Part shown: piece after piece, positions 1 to 5,712 of the stretch
Position numbering within the stretch: the first letter of the stretch is position 1
Layout: the number at the start of each line of letters is the position of its first letter
NCBI GenBank assembly: GCA_903899865.1
Contig: CAIUKZ010000071.1
Coordinates: forward strand, 1-6,796
Direction: 5' to 3'
Length of the DNA stretch: 6,796 nucleotides
From: an uncultured Bacteroidales bacterium
Lineage (GTDB): Bacteria > Bacteroidota > Bacteroidia > Bacteroidales > Paludibacteraceae
The notes under the pieces: generated by a model
Told to the model about the DNA's origin: nothing
What the model saw: the letters and a program-made list of their open reading frames with translations, nothing else
Database searches by the model: none
Position numbers and translations under genes: made by a program

Positions 1-642
1 CGCATTGCATTTCTTTTACCTAGCAATAGAAAAGCAGGTGTCACCCTGAGTTTGGTAAACAGCATGACCCAAAACACTGTGATGGCAGTCTTTGGCATAC
101 CTGCTTGTATCTATTTTTTTGCAAAGACACAAGGCAGCATGGAAACCGACATGGCTGGTTTTCTGCTACTGATGATTGGCGTTGTTTTTGGGTTTATCGC
201 ATTATATGCAGCGCTTCCAAGCATTGGGAAAAATCTATCTGAAAGCAACCTATCCAAAAAAGCCAAAGAATTTATCTTCTGCCTTTCGTATTACACGAAA
301 AAAGATCTAGCAATTATCATGGGGCTTTCTGTGGTTCGTTATTGGATATTTTGTATACAATTCTATTGTATGTTGCAGTTTTTTGGCATTCACTTAAACA
401 TCTCTCAAGCATTCGTTGCAATTCCTGCCAATTACCTGCTTGTCACCTTCACCCCTTCGCTAGCATTCTCAGAGGCAGCAGTAAGAAGTAGCTCAGCACT
501 ACTATTCATCGGGGCATATTCTGGCAAGGTAGTCCATATCGCCTTGGCTGGAATATCAATATGGGCTGTGAATTTTATCATTCCCATGGTGCTAGGCACT
601 GTAGTAATGATGATGGCAAAAAACTTTCTCAAATCAAAATAA
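1..642 (+). CDS. Lysylphosphatidylglycerol synthase TM-region / flippase-like membrane protein, 3' part
   Basis: This is a partial gene. The frame is open from base 1, so the TTG at base 52 is not its start, and 213 C-terminal residues are visible. It is a polytopic inner-membrane protein with hydrophobic stretches at about residues 25-42, 52-73, 103-127, 138-152, 160-180 and 182-206. The visible pattern fits the LPG_synthase_TM (UPF0104) family: an N-R-K-x-G segment followed by a T-Q-N-T stretch, a charged cytoplasmic loop (about 77-102, S-K-K-A-K-E), and a T-P-S-L-A-F-S-E segment (about 150-158) before the last two helices. Family members include the flippase half of MprF and many uncharacterised Bacteroidota proteins thought to move lipids or glycolipids across the membrane. 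No catalytic LPG synthase domain is visible, and the substrate cannot be inferred. The gene converges on the TonB-dependent receptor, and its TAA stop lies inside a terminator hairpin. Family assignment is by remembered pattern; membrane topology is direct. Confidence 0.65.
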   Translation, partial: RIAFLLPSNRKAGVTLSLVNSMTQNTVMAVFGIPACIYFFAKTQGSMETDMAGFLLLMIGVVFGFIALYAALPSIGKNLSESNLSKKAKEFIFCLSYYTKKDLAIIMGLSVVRYWIFCIQFYCMLQFFGIHLNISQAFVAIPANYLLVTFTPSLAFSEAAVRSSSALLFIGAYSGKVVHIALAGISIWAVNFIIPMVLGTVVMMMAKNFLKSK

Positions 643-680
643 TAATGGCTGCCAACGTATTACATTGGACAGCCATTATT
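641..680. terminator. Bidirectional terminator hairpin between convergent genes
   Basis: An 11-bp perfect inverted repeat has arms at 641-651 (AATAATGGCTG) and 670-680 (CAGCCATTATT). The stem continues inward with CCAA (652-655) against TTGG (665-668). It sits exactly between the stop of the + strand membrane protein (642) and the stop of the - strand receptor (691), and the left arm overlaps the TAA stop codon. Flanking T-rich sequence is modest on both sides, so termination is inferred from stem strength and position. Confidence 0.8.
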
Positions 681-690
681 GCAAATTTCA

Positions 691-2970
691 TCAAAACTTA
701 TACACCAAGTTTAGCAAAAAATTTCGAGTTGCCTGAGGATAAAGTCCCTTCATATCATACCTAGCATTGGAAACGCCATTATTGGTATAGGATGAATACA
801 CCCAAGCATTGCTCACGTACAATTCGTTCAACACATTGTTTACCAATAGGTTCAACCCGATGCTTCCCGCCTTACCCAAATCAAACAGATAGCCAACACG
901 CAAATTGTTAACTAAATAAGCCTTCAGCGCTCTATCTTCACTGCCAGTATTGTCGATGTATTGTTTTCCGACATACATGGTCTGGAATGCAAATGACAGC
1001 TGTTTGAAATCCAAGGTCAAATTACTATTTCCTGTTATGCTTGGAGAAAAAGCGATGGGTGTATTTCCTAATTTATTTTCTACTTCGGGGAGTGGATTCC
1101 AAAGGGTGTCGAAAGTTGCTACATATTCTGCGTAATTAATAATTTTATTTTGACTTAAGGTGACATTCCCTGTCCAACTCAACCATTCGGTTGGTTTTAC
1201 TCCAAGCATTATCTCTACACCTGTGCGGTAACTCAACGGTATATTGGTGGTCAATGCCTCACCTACTGAATTAATCTTACCATTGAGCACCAGCTGATTG
1301 CGGTAGTCCATATAATAGGCATTGAACCCTACATTAAAATACCGATTATGAATAAGATAACCTAACTCATAATCTATCAGTCGTTCTGCAACAGGAGCAG
1401 AAGCAGTAGGGTCAGTTGTAAAATTGGAACGCGTAGGCTCACGGTGCCCTACAGCAACAGAAGCATAGCATTTTACATGTTCATTCACATCATAATTTAA
1501 CCCTCCTTTAGGATTGAAAAAGTGAAAGTATTTTTGAAAATCGAGCATGCCGTTTGGGTTAATATCATTTTCCCCATTTTTGCCTTTTACCTGATAGTCG
1601 ATGTAACGGTATTGCAAATCGCCGTAAACACTCAATTGGTCCACAATGGAATAGCTGGATTTGACATATATATTAGCATCTGATTTTCTTCCGTAATTGT
1701 TGTAATACTCCTTATTGACAGCAACTGGTGGTAAAACAATTGGTGGTGAGATAATTGGTGGTGAGATAATTAATGAGTCAAGCGTCAATACTTTTCCATA
1801 ATGCAGACCGTAGTAATGGTTTGCCCCTCCACCAATGACCAACGTCAATTTATCACTCGTATATTTGGCTGAAAACACAGCTCCAGCAAAGTCGTTATTC
1901 AACCATTTTTGTCTAATTAAGTTACTAGTATTGATTATTGTATCAGGTGCATGAACAATGGGGTCGATATCATAGGTAGAATAGGATTGTTTCACCTTGT
2001 ATTCTTGATAATAACCCAGCCCTTTGGTATAATGGAGTGCGGAATTGATAGTCCATGCTTCATTGAGGCTGTGAATCAGATGGAGTTGATAATTGGTTTG
2101 AGTGTAATTGTCGGTTTGGTCAGGATAGAAATTCTTGCCAATAGGATTTAGATACGCATCCAAAGCCATCGCTCCTGACGGGTTGTAAGTACGGTTGGTA
2201 AGCAATGAGTCTGGTGAAATGCCATTCCACGCATGATAGGTTCTTTCACGCCCTCCAAAAGTAATAAACTTGACGATGGTCTTTTCGCTAAAATACCCTC
2301 CTTGCAGGAAATAGGCATTCAAATCGGAGGATGCTCGCTGAACGTAACCGTCAGAGTGGATATTTGACAATCTTGCATCAATTGCCCAGTGTTTAGCAAT
2401 GAGACCACTACCTCCCTTAAGGGTCAATCGGTGTGTGTTGAATGAGCCATAGCTCACATTGGCTTCCACATTGGCTTTTTGATTTAATGGTTCTGTATTC
2501 ATATTAATACTAGCACCAAATGCTCCAGCACCATTGGTAGAACTACCCACACCTCGCTGTATTTGCAAGCCCCCTAGCGAGGAGGCTAAATCGGGCATAT
2601 TCACCCAAAAAACGCCATGTGACTCAGCATCATTGACCGGTATTCCATTGATAGTAACATTGATACGGCTAGCGTCAGTACCACGGATTCTAATCCCCGT
2701 ATATCCAATTCCTGCACCAGCATCAGAGGTAGTTACTAGTGAAGGTGTCATAGCAAGCAAAAATGGCAAATCTTGCCCAAAATTCTGCTTGGCAATTTCA
2801 ATTTTGGTGACATTGGTAAATGCAATGGGAGTGTTGGAGGATGCCCTCACACCATTGACCTGTACTTCGGAGAGACGAATGGTGGTGAGACTGTCTTTAC
2901 TTGATTGTTGCGCATGCGCTACACTACCAGCAATCAACATGCTGGCAAAAAGAAAAAATACCTTTTTCAT
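691..2970 (-). CDS. TonB-dependent outer-membrane receptor, predicted thiamine/TPP transporter
   Basis: The 759-residue receptor starts at ATG 2970; an in-frame TAA lies six bases upstream, so no earlier start is possible. Residues 1-20 form a signal peptide (M-K-K, hydrophobic core, cleavage after A-H-A). A TonB-box-like segment lies near 29-38, and the plug domain spans about 44-155, with I-R-I-R-G-T near 93-98, N-G-I-P-V-N-D near 108-114 and Q-R-G near 138-140. A 22-strand-type barrel runs from about 165 to the end and finishes in the outer-membrane signature L-V-Y-K-F. It lacks the N-terminal carboxypeptidase-regulatory-like domain of SusC-type receptors, so it is a compact FecA/BtuB-like receptor. 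The upstream TPP riboswitch is the basis for predicting thiamine or a phosphorylated or precursor form as ligand; riboswitch-controlled receptors of this kind are known in Bacteroidota. No inner-membrane thiamine transporter (pnuT) or salvage kinase gene is in the window. The barrel carries a proline-rich repeat insert near residues 402-416. Confidence 0.95.
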   Translation of the reverse strand: MKKVFFLFASMLIAGSVAHAQQSSKDSLTTIRLSEVQVNGVRASSNTPIAFTNVTKIEIAKQNFGQDLPFLLAMTPSLVTTSDAGAGIGYTGIRIRGTDASRINVTINGIPVNDAESHGVFWVNMPDLASSLGGLQIQRGVGSSTNGAGAFGASINMNTEPLNQKANVEANVSYGSFNTHRLTLKGGSGLIAKHWAIDARLSNIHSDGYVQRASSDLNAYFLQGGYFSEKTIVKFITFGGRERTYHAWNGISPDSLLTNRTYNPSGAMALDAYLNPIGKNFYPDQTDNYTQTNYQLHLIHSLNEAWTINSALHYTKGLGYYQEYKVKQSYSTYDIDPIVHAPDTIINTSNLIRQKWLNNDFAGAVFSAKYTSDKLTLVIGGGANHYYGLHYGKVLTLDSLIISPPIISPPIVLPPVAVNKEYYNNYGRKSDANIYVKSSYSIVDQLSVYGDLQYRYIDYQVKGKNGENDINPNGMLDFQKYFHFFNPKGGLNYDVNEHVKCYASVAVGHREPTRSNFTTDPTASAPVAERLIDYELGYLIHNRYFNVGFNAYYMDYRNQLVLNGKINSVGEALTTNIPLSYRTGVEIMLGVKPTEWLSWTGNVTLSQNKIINYAEYVATFDTLWNPLPEVENKLGNTPIAFSPSITGNSNLTLDFKQLSFAFQTMYVGKQYIDNTGSEDRALKAYLVNNLRVGYLFDLGKAGSIGLNLLVNNVLNELYVSNAWVYSSYTNNGVSNARYDMKGLYPQATRNFLLNLVYKF
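1723..1767 (-). repeat. 15-bp tandem repeat encoding proline-rich pentapeptides in the receptor
   Basis: There are two identical 15-bp units (1738-1752 and 1753-1767, AATTGGTGGTGAGAT on the + strand) and a degenerate third (1723-1737, AACTGGTGGTAAAAC). On the receptor strand they encode ISPPI, ISPPI and VLPPV, residues 402-416. The unit is a multiple of three, so copy-number change would lengthen or shorten the protein without breaking frame. The insert lies mid-barrel between strands, probably in a loop; whether the loop is extracellular is inferred. Confidence 0.85.
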
Positions 2971-2984
2971 TTTTTAAATTATTA

Positions 2985-3090
2985 TTCCCTCCTGAAATAA
3001 ATTGACGAAGGGATAAGTTAAACAAAAAAGGGGAATAATAGAGAATAGACCAAAAAAAGAGGAAAGCGAAAAAAAGCGGCTTTTCTTTCC
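2985..3090 (-). promoter_or_regulatory. Candidate translational expression platform of the TPP riboswitch
   Basis: Three RNA segments on the - strand can pair in mutually exclusive ways. Segment A, GGAAAG (3090-3085), is the 3' side of the aptamer closing region. Segment B, CUUUCCUCUU (3066-3057), is a perfect partner of A over six bases. B can also pair with segment C, the Shine-Dalgarno-like AGGAGGGAA (2993-2985), over nine pairs with two G-U wobbles. With TPP bound, helix P1 holds A, B is free to mask C, and translation falls. Without TPP, A pairs with B and C is exposed. A second helper pairing, perfect over 10 bp, joins 3040-3031 with 2989-2980 and also covers part of C. The Shine-Dalgarno-like sequence is 17 bases from the ATG, longer than usual, which is the weak point. 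The A-B hairpin followed by a T-run (3058-3052) also resembles a terminator. Confidence 0.5.
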
Positions 3091-3164
3091 CTGCGTCGGC
3101 ATTATCCGAATCAGGTTCAATGGGTATAATCTCAGCCTGATGATACCATCAAGCACCCCTAAGA
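3084..3164 (-). promoter_or_regulatory. TPP riboswitch (THI element)
   Basis: The - strand matches the TPP aptamer consensus almost base for base: GGGGTGC (3159-3153), the pyrimidine-binding GGCTGAGA (3137-3130), ACCC (3125-3122), GAACCTGAT (3118-3110), and GGATAATGCCGACGCAGGGA (3107-3088). Helices can be drawn. P1 pairs UCUU (3164-3161) with AAGA (3087-3084). P2 pairs GGGU with ACCC. P3 pairs UGAUG with CAUCA inside 3151-3138. The pyrophosphate arm helix pairs CGG (3108-3106) with CCG (3099-3097). It lies in the leader of the TonB-dependent receptor, about 115 bases from its ATG, and is predicted to reduce receptor expression when thiamine pyrophosphate is abundant. Confidence 0.97.
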
Positions 3165-3189
3165 TTAAGTGAATGTAAATTTACAACCG

Positions 3190-3197
3190 CAAAGATA
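3190..3197 (-). promoter_or_regulatory. Putative -7 promoter box for the riboswitch-receptor transcript
   Basis: The - strand reads TATCTTTG, a full match to the Bacteroidota -7 consensus TAnnTTTG. Transcription would begin near 3184, about 20 bases before the riboswitch, giving a leader of roughly 210 bases. No clear -33 TTG element is present at the expected 19-20 base distance, so the call rests on the -7 box and its position. Confidence 0.5.
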
Positions 3198-3292
3198 GCT
3201 AAAAAGTTCAAATGCAGCTAAAGGATTTTAACGAATTAAGCAAATTTGCCACATTTCCATTAACATCCATTCATCTATTTCGAAAAATGTAT

Positions 3293-3300
3293 TACCTTTG
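3293..3300 (+). promoter_or_regulatory. Putative -7 promoter box for the small membrane protein gene
   Basis: TACCTTTG matches the Bacteroidota -7 consensus TAnnTTTG exactly and lies 44 bases before the ATG at 3345, predicting a leader of roughly 40 bases. A -33 TTG at the expected distance is not evident. It is divergent from the box at 3190-3197. The sequence between the two boxes is AT-rich, and I see no other defined site in it. Confidence 0.45.
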
Positions 3301-3344
3301 GAGTTGAATTCAAAACACAATAAAAAGCTGATTAACAGAACATT

Positions 3345-3743
3345 ATGAAAATAATTATTCTTAAATGGTTTCTTATTCTTTCTGGGATTATTCAAATCAG
3401 CTATTGGGGCATCAGCCACCTGCTTTTCCCGGAATGGTATCTTCACTCGGTAGGTATGGAATTGCTTGCAAGCCATCCAGGCGACACCTTAATTTTCTTA
3501 AATGAAATTGGCGTTCTAACTATAGGGATGGGGCTTGCTACAATTCTTGCTAGTTCGAATCCTGTGAAAAACATAGCCATTATCATTATGTTGTATGTTA
3601 CCAGTATTGGTAGCATTTGTACTTCTTTGTATCATATTTTAGTCAAAGGCATAGCACACGGCGAGTGGGCAACTATCATTATTATAGGGATTCAAATGAC
3701 CATTCTGACTGCACTGTATCCCTGGACAGAATTGAAAAGTTAA
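3345..3743 (+). CDS. Unrecognised small four-helix membrane protein
   Basis: The product is 132 residues, and I do not recognise its family with confidence. Four hydrophobic helices are visible at about 3-27, 47-68, 75-97 and 107-127, separated by short loops. The first loop carries H-x-L-F-P-E-W-Y-L-H (about 25-34) and a short H-P-G-D motif (44-47). The compact 4-TM layout and the aromatic segment after helix 1 recall DoxX/BphX-like small membrane proteins, but this is only a resemblance. The frame has no competing ORF of quality, has a matching -7 box upstream and a strong terminator downstream, so it is probably a monocistronic real gene. It is divergent from the thiamine-regulated receptor. 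The riboswitch acts only on the other transcript, so nothing links this gene to thiamine beyond position. The start ATG 3345 is followed by the lysine and hydrophobic run expected of a first helix; no clear Shine-Dalgarno precedes it. Confidence 0.8.
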   Translation: MKIIILKWFLILSGIIQISYWGISHLLFPEWYLHSVGMELLASHPGDTLIFLNEIGVLTIGMGLATILASSNPVKNIAIIIMLYVTSIGSICTSLYHILVKGIAHGEWATIIIIGIQMTILTALYPWTELKS

Positions 3744-3759
3744 GCAGTTAATCGAAAAA

Positions 3760-3790
3760 AAAGTGACTAAATCTAAGACTTAGTCACTTT
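3760..3790. terminator. Bidirectional intrinsic terminator
   Basis: An 11-bp perfect inverted repeat has arms AAAGTGACTAA (3760-3770) and TTAGTCACTTT (3780-3790) around a 9-base loop. Eight A residues at 3755-3762 give a U-tract for the - strand transcript, and TTTCTTT follows on the + strand. It lies between the convergent stops of the small membrane protein (3743) and prfB (3813), and serves both. Confidence 0.9.
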
Positions 3791-3812
3791 CTTTGCATCA
3801 ATCGGTTCATTA

Positions 3813-4920
3813 TCAATCTGCAAACTCCATCAAATATGCTTTGATAAAAGCATCAATATCACCGTCCATCACTGCTTGTACGTTGGATGTTTGGTAATTG
3901 GTACGGTGGTCTTTTACCCTTCGGTCATCAAACACATAACTGCGTATCTGCGAACCCCATTCAATTTTCTTCTTGCTGGCTTCCACTTTGGCGCTTGCAG
4001 CTCGGCGTTTTTCTAGCTCGAGTTCGTAAAGTTGCGACTTCAGTAGTCGGATAGCATTGTCCTTATTGCCAAATTGCGAACGGCTTTCGGTGTTCTCTAT
4101 CACTATTTCGTCAGGTTGTTCGGTGACTGGATTGATAAACTTGTAATGCAATCGCACACCCGTTTCTACCTTGTTCACATTCTGACCTCCTGCCCCAGAA
4201 GAACGGAAAGTATCCCAACTTAAATTGCCTGGATTGACCTCAATTTCGATGGTATCATCGACCAATGGCACCACATACACAGAAGTAAATGAAGTCATAC
4301 GTTTACCCTGTGCATTAAATGGAGAAACGCGTACCAATCGGTGGACACCATTTTCGGACTTCAGATACCCATAAGCCATCTCACCCTCTATCTGCATGGT
4401 CACTGTTTTGATACCAGCTTCGTCGCCATCTTGTAGGTTGGTGATTTCGCACTTATAAGATTGGCGTTCACACCACCGTTGATACATCCGAAACAGCATC
4501 TCTGCCCAGTCTTGAGCCTCAGTTCCACCAGCACCAGCCACAATCTTAATGACAGCACCCAATTTATCTTCCTCGTGCGAAAGCATGTTCTTCATTTCTA
4601 GCCCTTCGACCAATTCTAAAGCAATGACATACGCCTGATCAACCTCCTCTTCTGTCATCACTTCTTCACGGTAAAAGTCGTAGGCTAATTGTAGCTCATC
4701 TGTCGCAGTTTTCACAGCATTATATCCAGTTACCCAGTTTTTTAGTTCTTTGACTTTGCGCATTTGCACTTCTGCTACTTTTGCGTCATTCCAAAAATCG
4801 GGAGCCTGTGTACGAAGTTCTTCTTCTTCTATTTGAATAAGTTTTGTGTCAATGTCAAAGATACCTCCTCAACGCGTCCTCGCGTCCCAACACTTCTTTT
4901 AGTTGGTCTAATGTAATCAT
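3813..4920 (-). CDS. prfB: Peptide chain release factor 2 (RF2), made by programmed +1 frameshift
   Basis: RF2 recognises UGA and UAA in the ribosomal A site and triggers peptide release. Translation starts at ATG 4920 and reads 21 codons to an in-frame TGA (4857-4855); a +1 shift at CTT then continues in the frame ending at 3813. The complete protein is about 368 residues, close to E. coli RF2 (365). In full-length numbering, the UGA/UAA-reading tripeptide S-P-F is at about 199-201 (RF1 would have P-x-T). The catalytic G-G-Q is at about 244-246 within S-G-A-G-G-Q-N-V-N-K, and the domain 2 segment G-A-G-G-T-E-A-Q-D-W starts near 129. The N-terminal helical domain is split by the frameshift site. 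A GTG at 4769 opens a long uninterrupted frame but would delete 50 conserved residues, so it is not the start. The gene lies 75 bases downstream of the PAP2-like gene on the same strand and ends at the terminator near 3760-3790. Expression is self-limiting: abundant RF2 ends translation at the TGA, scarce RF2 favours the shift. Confidence 0.98.
4854..4869 (-). promoter_or_regulatory. prfB programmed +1 ribosomal frameshift site
   Basis: The - strand reads AGGAGGTATCTTTGAC. This is an internal Shine-Dalgarno-like AGGAGG (4869-4864), a three-base spacer TAT, the slippery codon CTT (4860-4858) and the stop TGA followed by C (4857-4854), a weak termination context. It has the same architecture and spacing as the E. 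coli prfB site AGGGGGTATCTTTGAC. After the shift, the T of TGA is skipped and GAC is read as Asp. Confidence 0.97.
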
Positions 4921-4995
4921 ATTTATTAAAATTTATTATGAATTGAAATACTCAGAATTATAACAATCGTGTTAACTAGGGTGCCACGGGAAAGG

Positions 4996-5598
4996 TTAGT
5001 AAAAGCAAGAAAATAACACGAGCATAAAACTTAAGAAAAACCCAGCAACAACTTGCAACGGATTATGCGCTTTGAGCTCAAGACGTGCAAGCCCCACCAA
5101 GCCTGAAAAAAAGATGACTAAACCTATTAGCCAGGCTGGATTCATTCCCATCCGAAGACTTACACCAATGATACCACCCAACAAACCACCCATGGCCGAC
5201 ATGTGGGCACTAATTTTCCATTTCAAATTAATCAAAGTAACGATCAAGATTGAACTAGTACAAGCCACAGCCATAGCCAAAAAGAATGGTGGCAATTGTA
5301 AGCTTCTCCATAAGAAAAACACCCAGCAACAATAGCCAAAAAAGGTAAATAGATAGGGCACAGTACGCTCTTCTTTCTTTGAAATCATAACCGTGCTCAC
5401 ACTTCCTTTTTTTATCATCATGGCAATTGGAATCAGTGGCAGAATCAGCGTAAAAAAGATGGTGCCACCAACAGCATAAGCCTTCCAAACAAAAGGCAAC
5501 ATTGAGAATACCTCCATGTTGACTATCAACAGCAAACCATAAGTAGGTATCAACAAAGGAACAAAAACGATTGACACAATGTTATAAAATCGTTGCAT
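4996..5598 (-). CDS. PAP2-related (phosphatidic acid phosphatase type 2 superfamily) integral membrane protein
   Basis: With the start at ATG 5598 the product has 200 residues and about six membrane helices. Three degenerate PAP2 landmarks are in order: K-K-x-x-R-x-x-P near 74-81 (family KX6RP), K-x-S-A-H-M near 128-133 (family PSGH), and A-R-L-E-L-K-A-H-x-x-x-Q near 171-182 (family SRX5HX3D). The phosphatase histidines and arginine are kept, but the final Asp is Gln, and Pro-Ser-Gly is replaced. Such proteins in Bacteroidota are usually annotated as PAP2 family; lipid phosphate hydrolysis is possible but unproven. The frame remains open to a TTG at 5706, with ATGs at 5685 and 5661. I prefer 5598 because the hydrophobic domain begins directly after it and residues before it look unlike the family. 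It lies between rpoN (stop 5713) and prfB (start 4920), same strand, probably one transcript. Confidence 0.72.
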   Translation of the reverse strand: MQRFYNIVSIVFVPLLIPTYGLLLIVNMEVFSMLPFVWKAYAVGGTIFFTLILPLIPIAMMIKKGSVSTVMISKKEERTVPYLFTFFGYCCWVFFLWRSLQLPPFFLAMAVACTSSILIVTLINLKWKISAHMSAMGGLLGGIIGVSLRMGMNPAWLIGLVIFFSGLVGLARLELKAHNPLQVVAGFFLSFMLVLFSCFY

Positions 5599-5712
5599 TA
5601 TGCTGTAATTTAAATAGTTATTATTCGCTAGTGGTATAAATTTAACATTCTTCAGAGATGACATGATGAGATATTTAGCAATCATTTGTATCGACAAAGA
5701 ATACAAATCATC

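Noticed and set aside
2534..2977. 147-codon + strand ORF opposite the receptor start
   Set aside because: It is antisense to the receptor's signal peptide and plug coding sequence, with no membrane or domain pattern; a shadow frame.
2974..3156. 60-codon - strand ORF covering the riboswitch and leader
   Set aside because: It is explained by the TPP aptamer and AT-rich leader, and its product has no recognisable features. A leader peptide is not supported.
3813..4769. prfB starting at GTG 4769 as an uninterrupted ORF
   Set aside because: It would lack the conserved RF2 N-terminus, which is present upstream across the recognisable frameshift site.
4971..4986. Possible sigma-54 promoter upstream of prfB: - strand TGGCAC followed by TTAAC at about the right spacing, close to rpoN itself
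   Set aside because: The -24 half is perfect, but the nearly invariant GC of the -12 element is AA, so it does not meet the consensus.
5695..5703. Possible -7 box (TATTCTTTG, - strand) before the PAP2-like gene
   Set aside because: The spacing between TA and TTTG is three bases instead of two, and it overlaps the end region of rpoN; too weak to call.
5599..5706. N-terminal extension of the PAP2-like protein to TTG 5706, or to ATG 5685 or 5661
   Set aside because: The 36 extra residues do not look like a membrane or signal segment, the hydrophobic domain begins right after ATG 5598, and 5706 is only a TTG. Not excluded.
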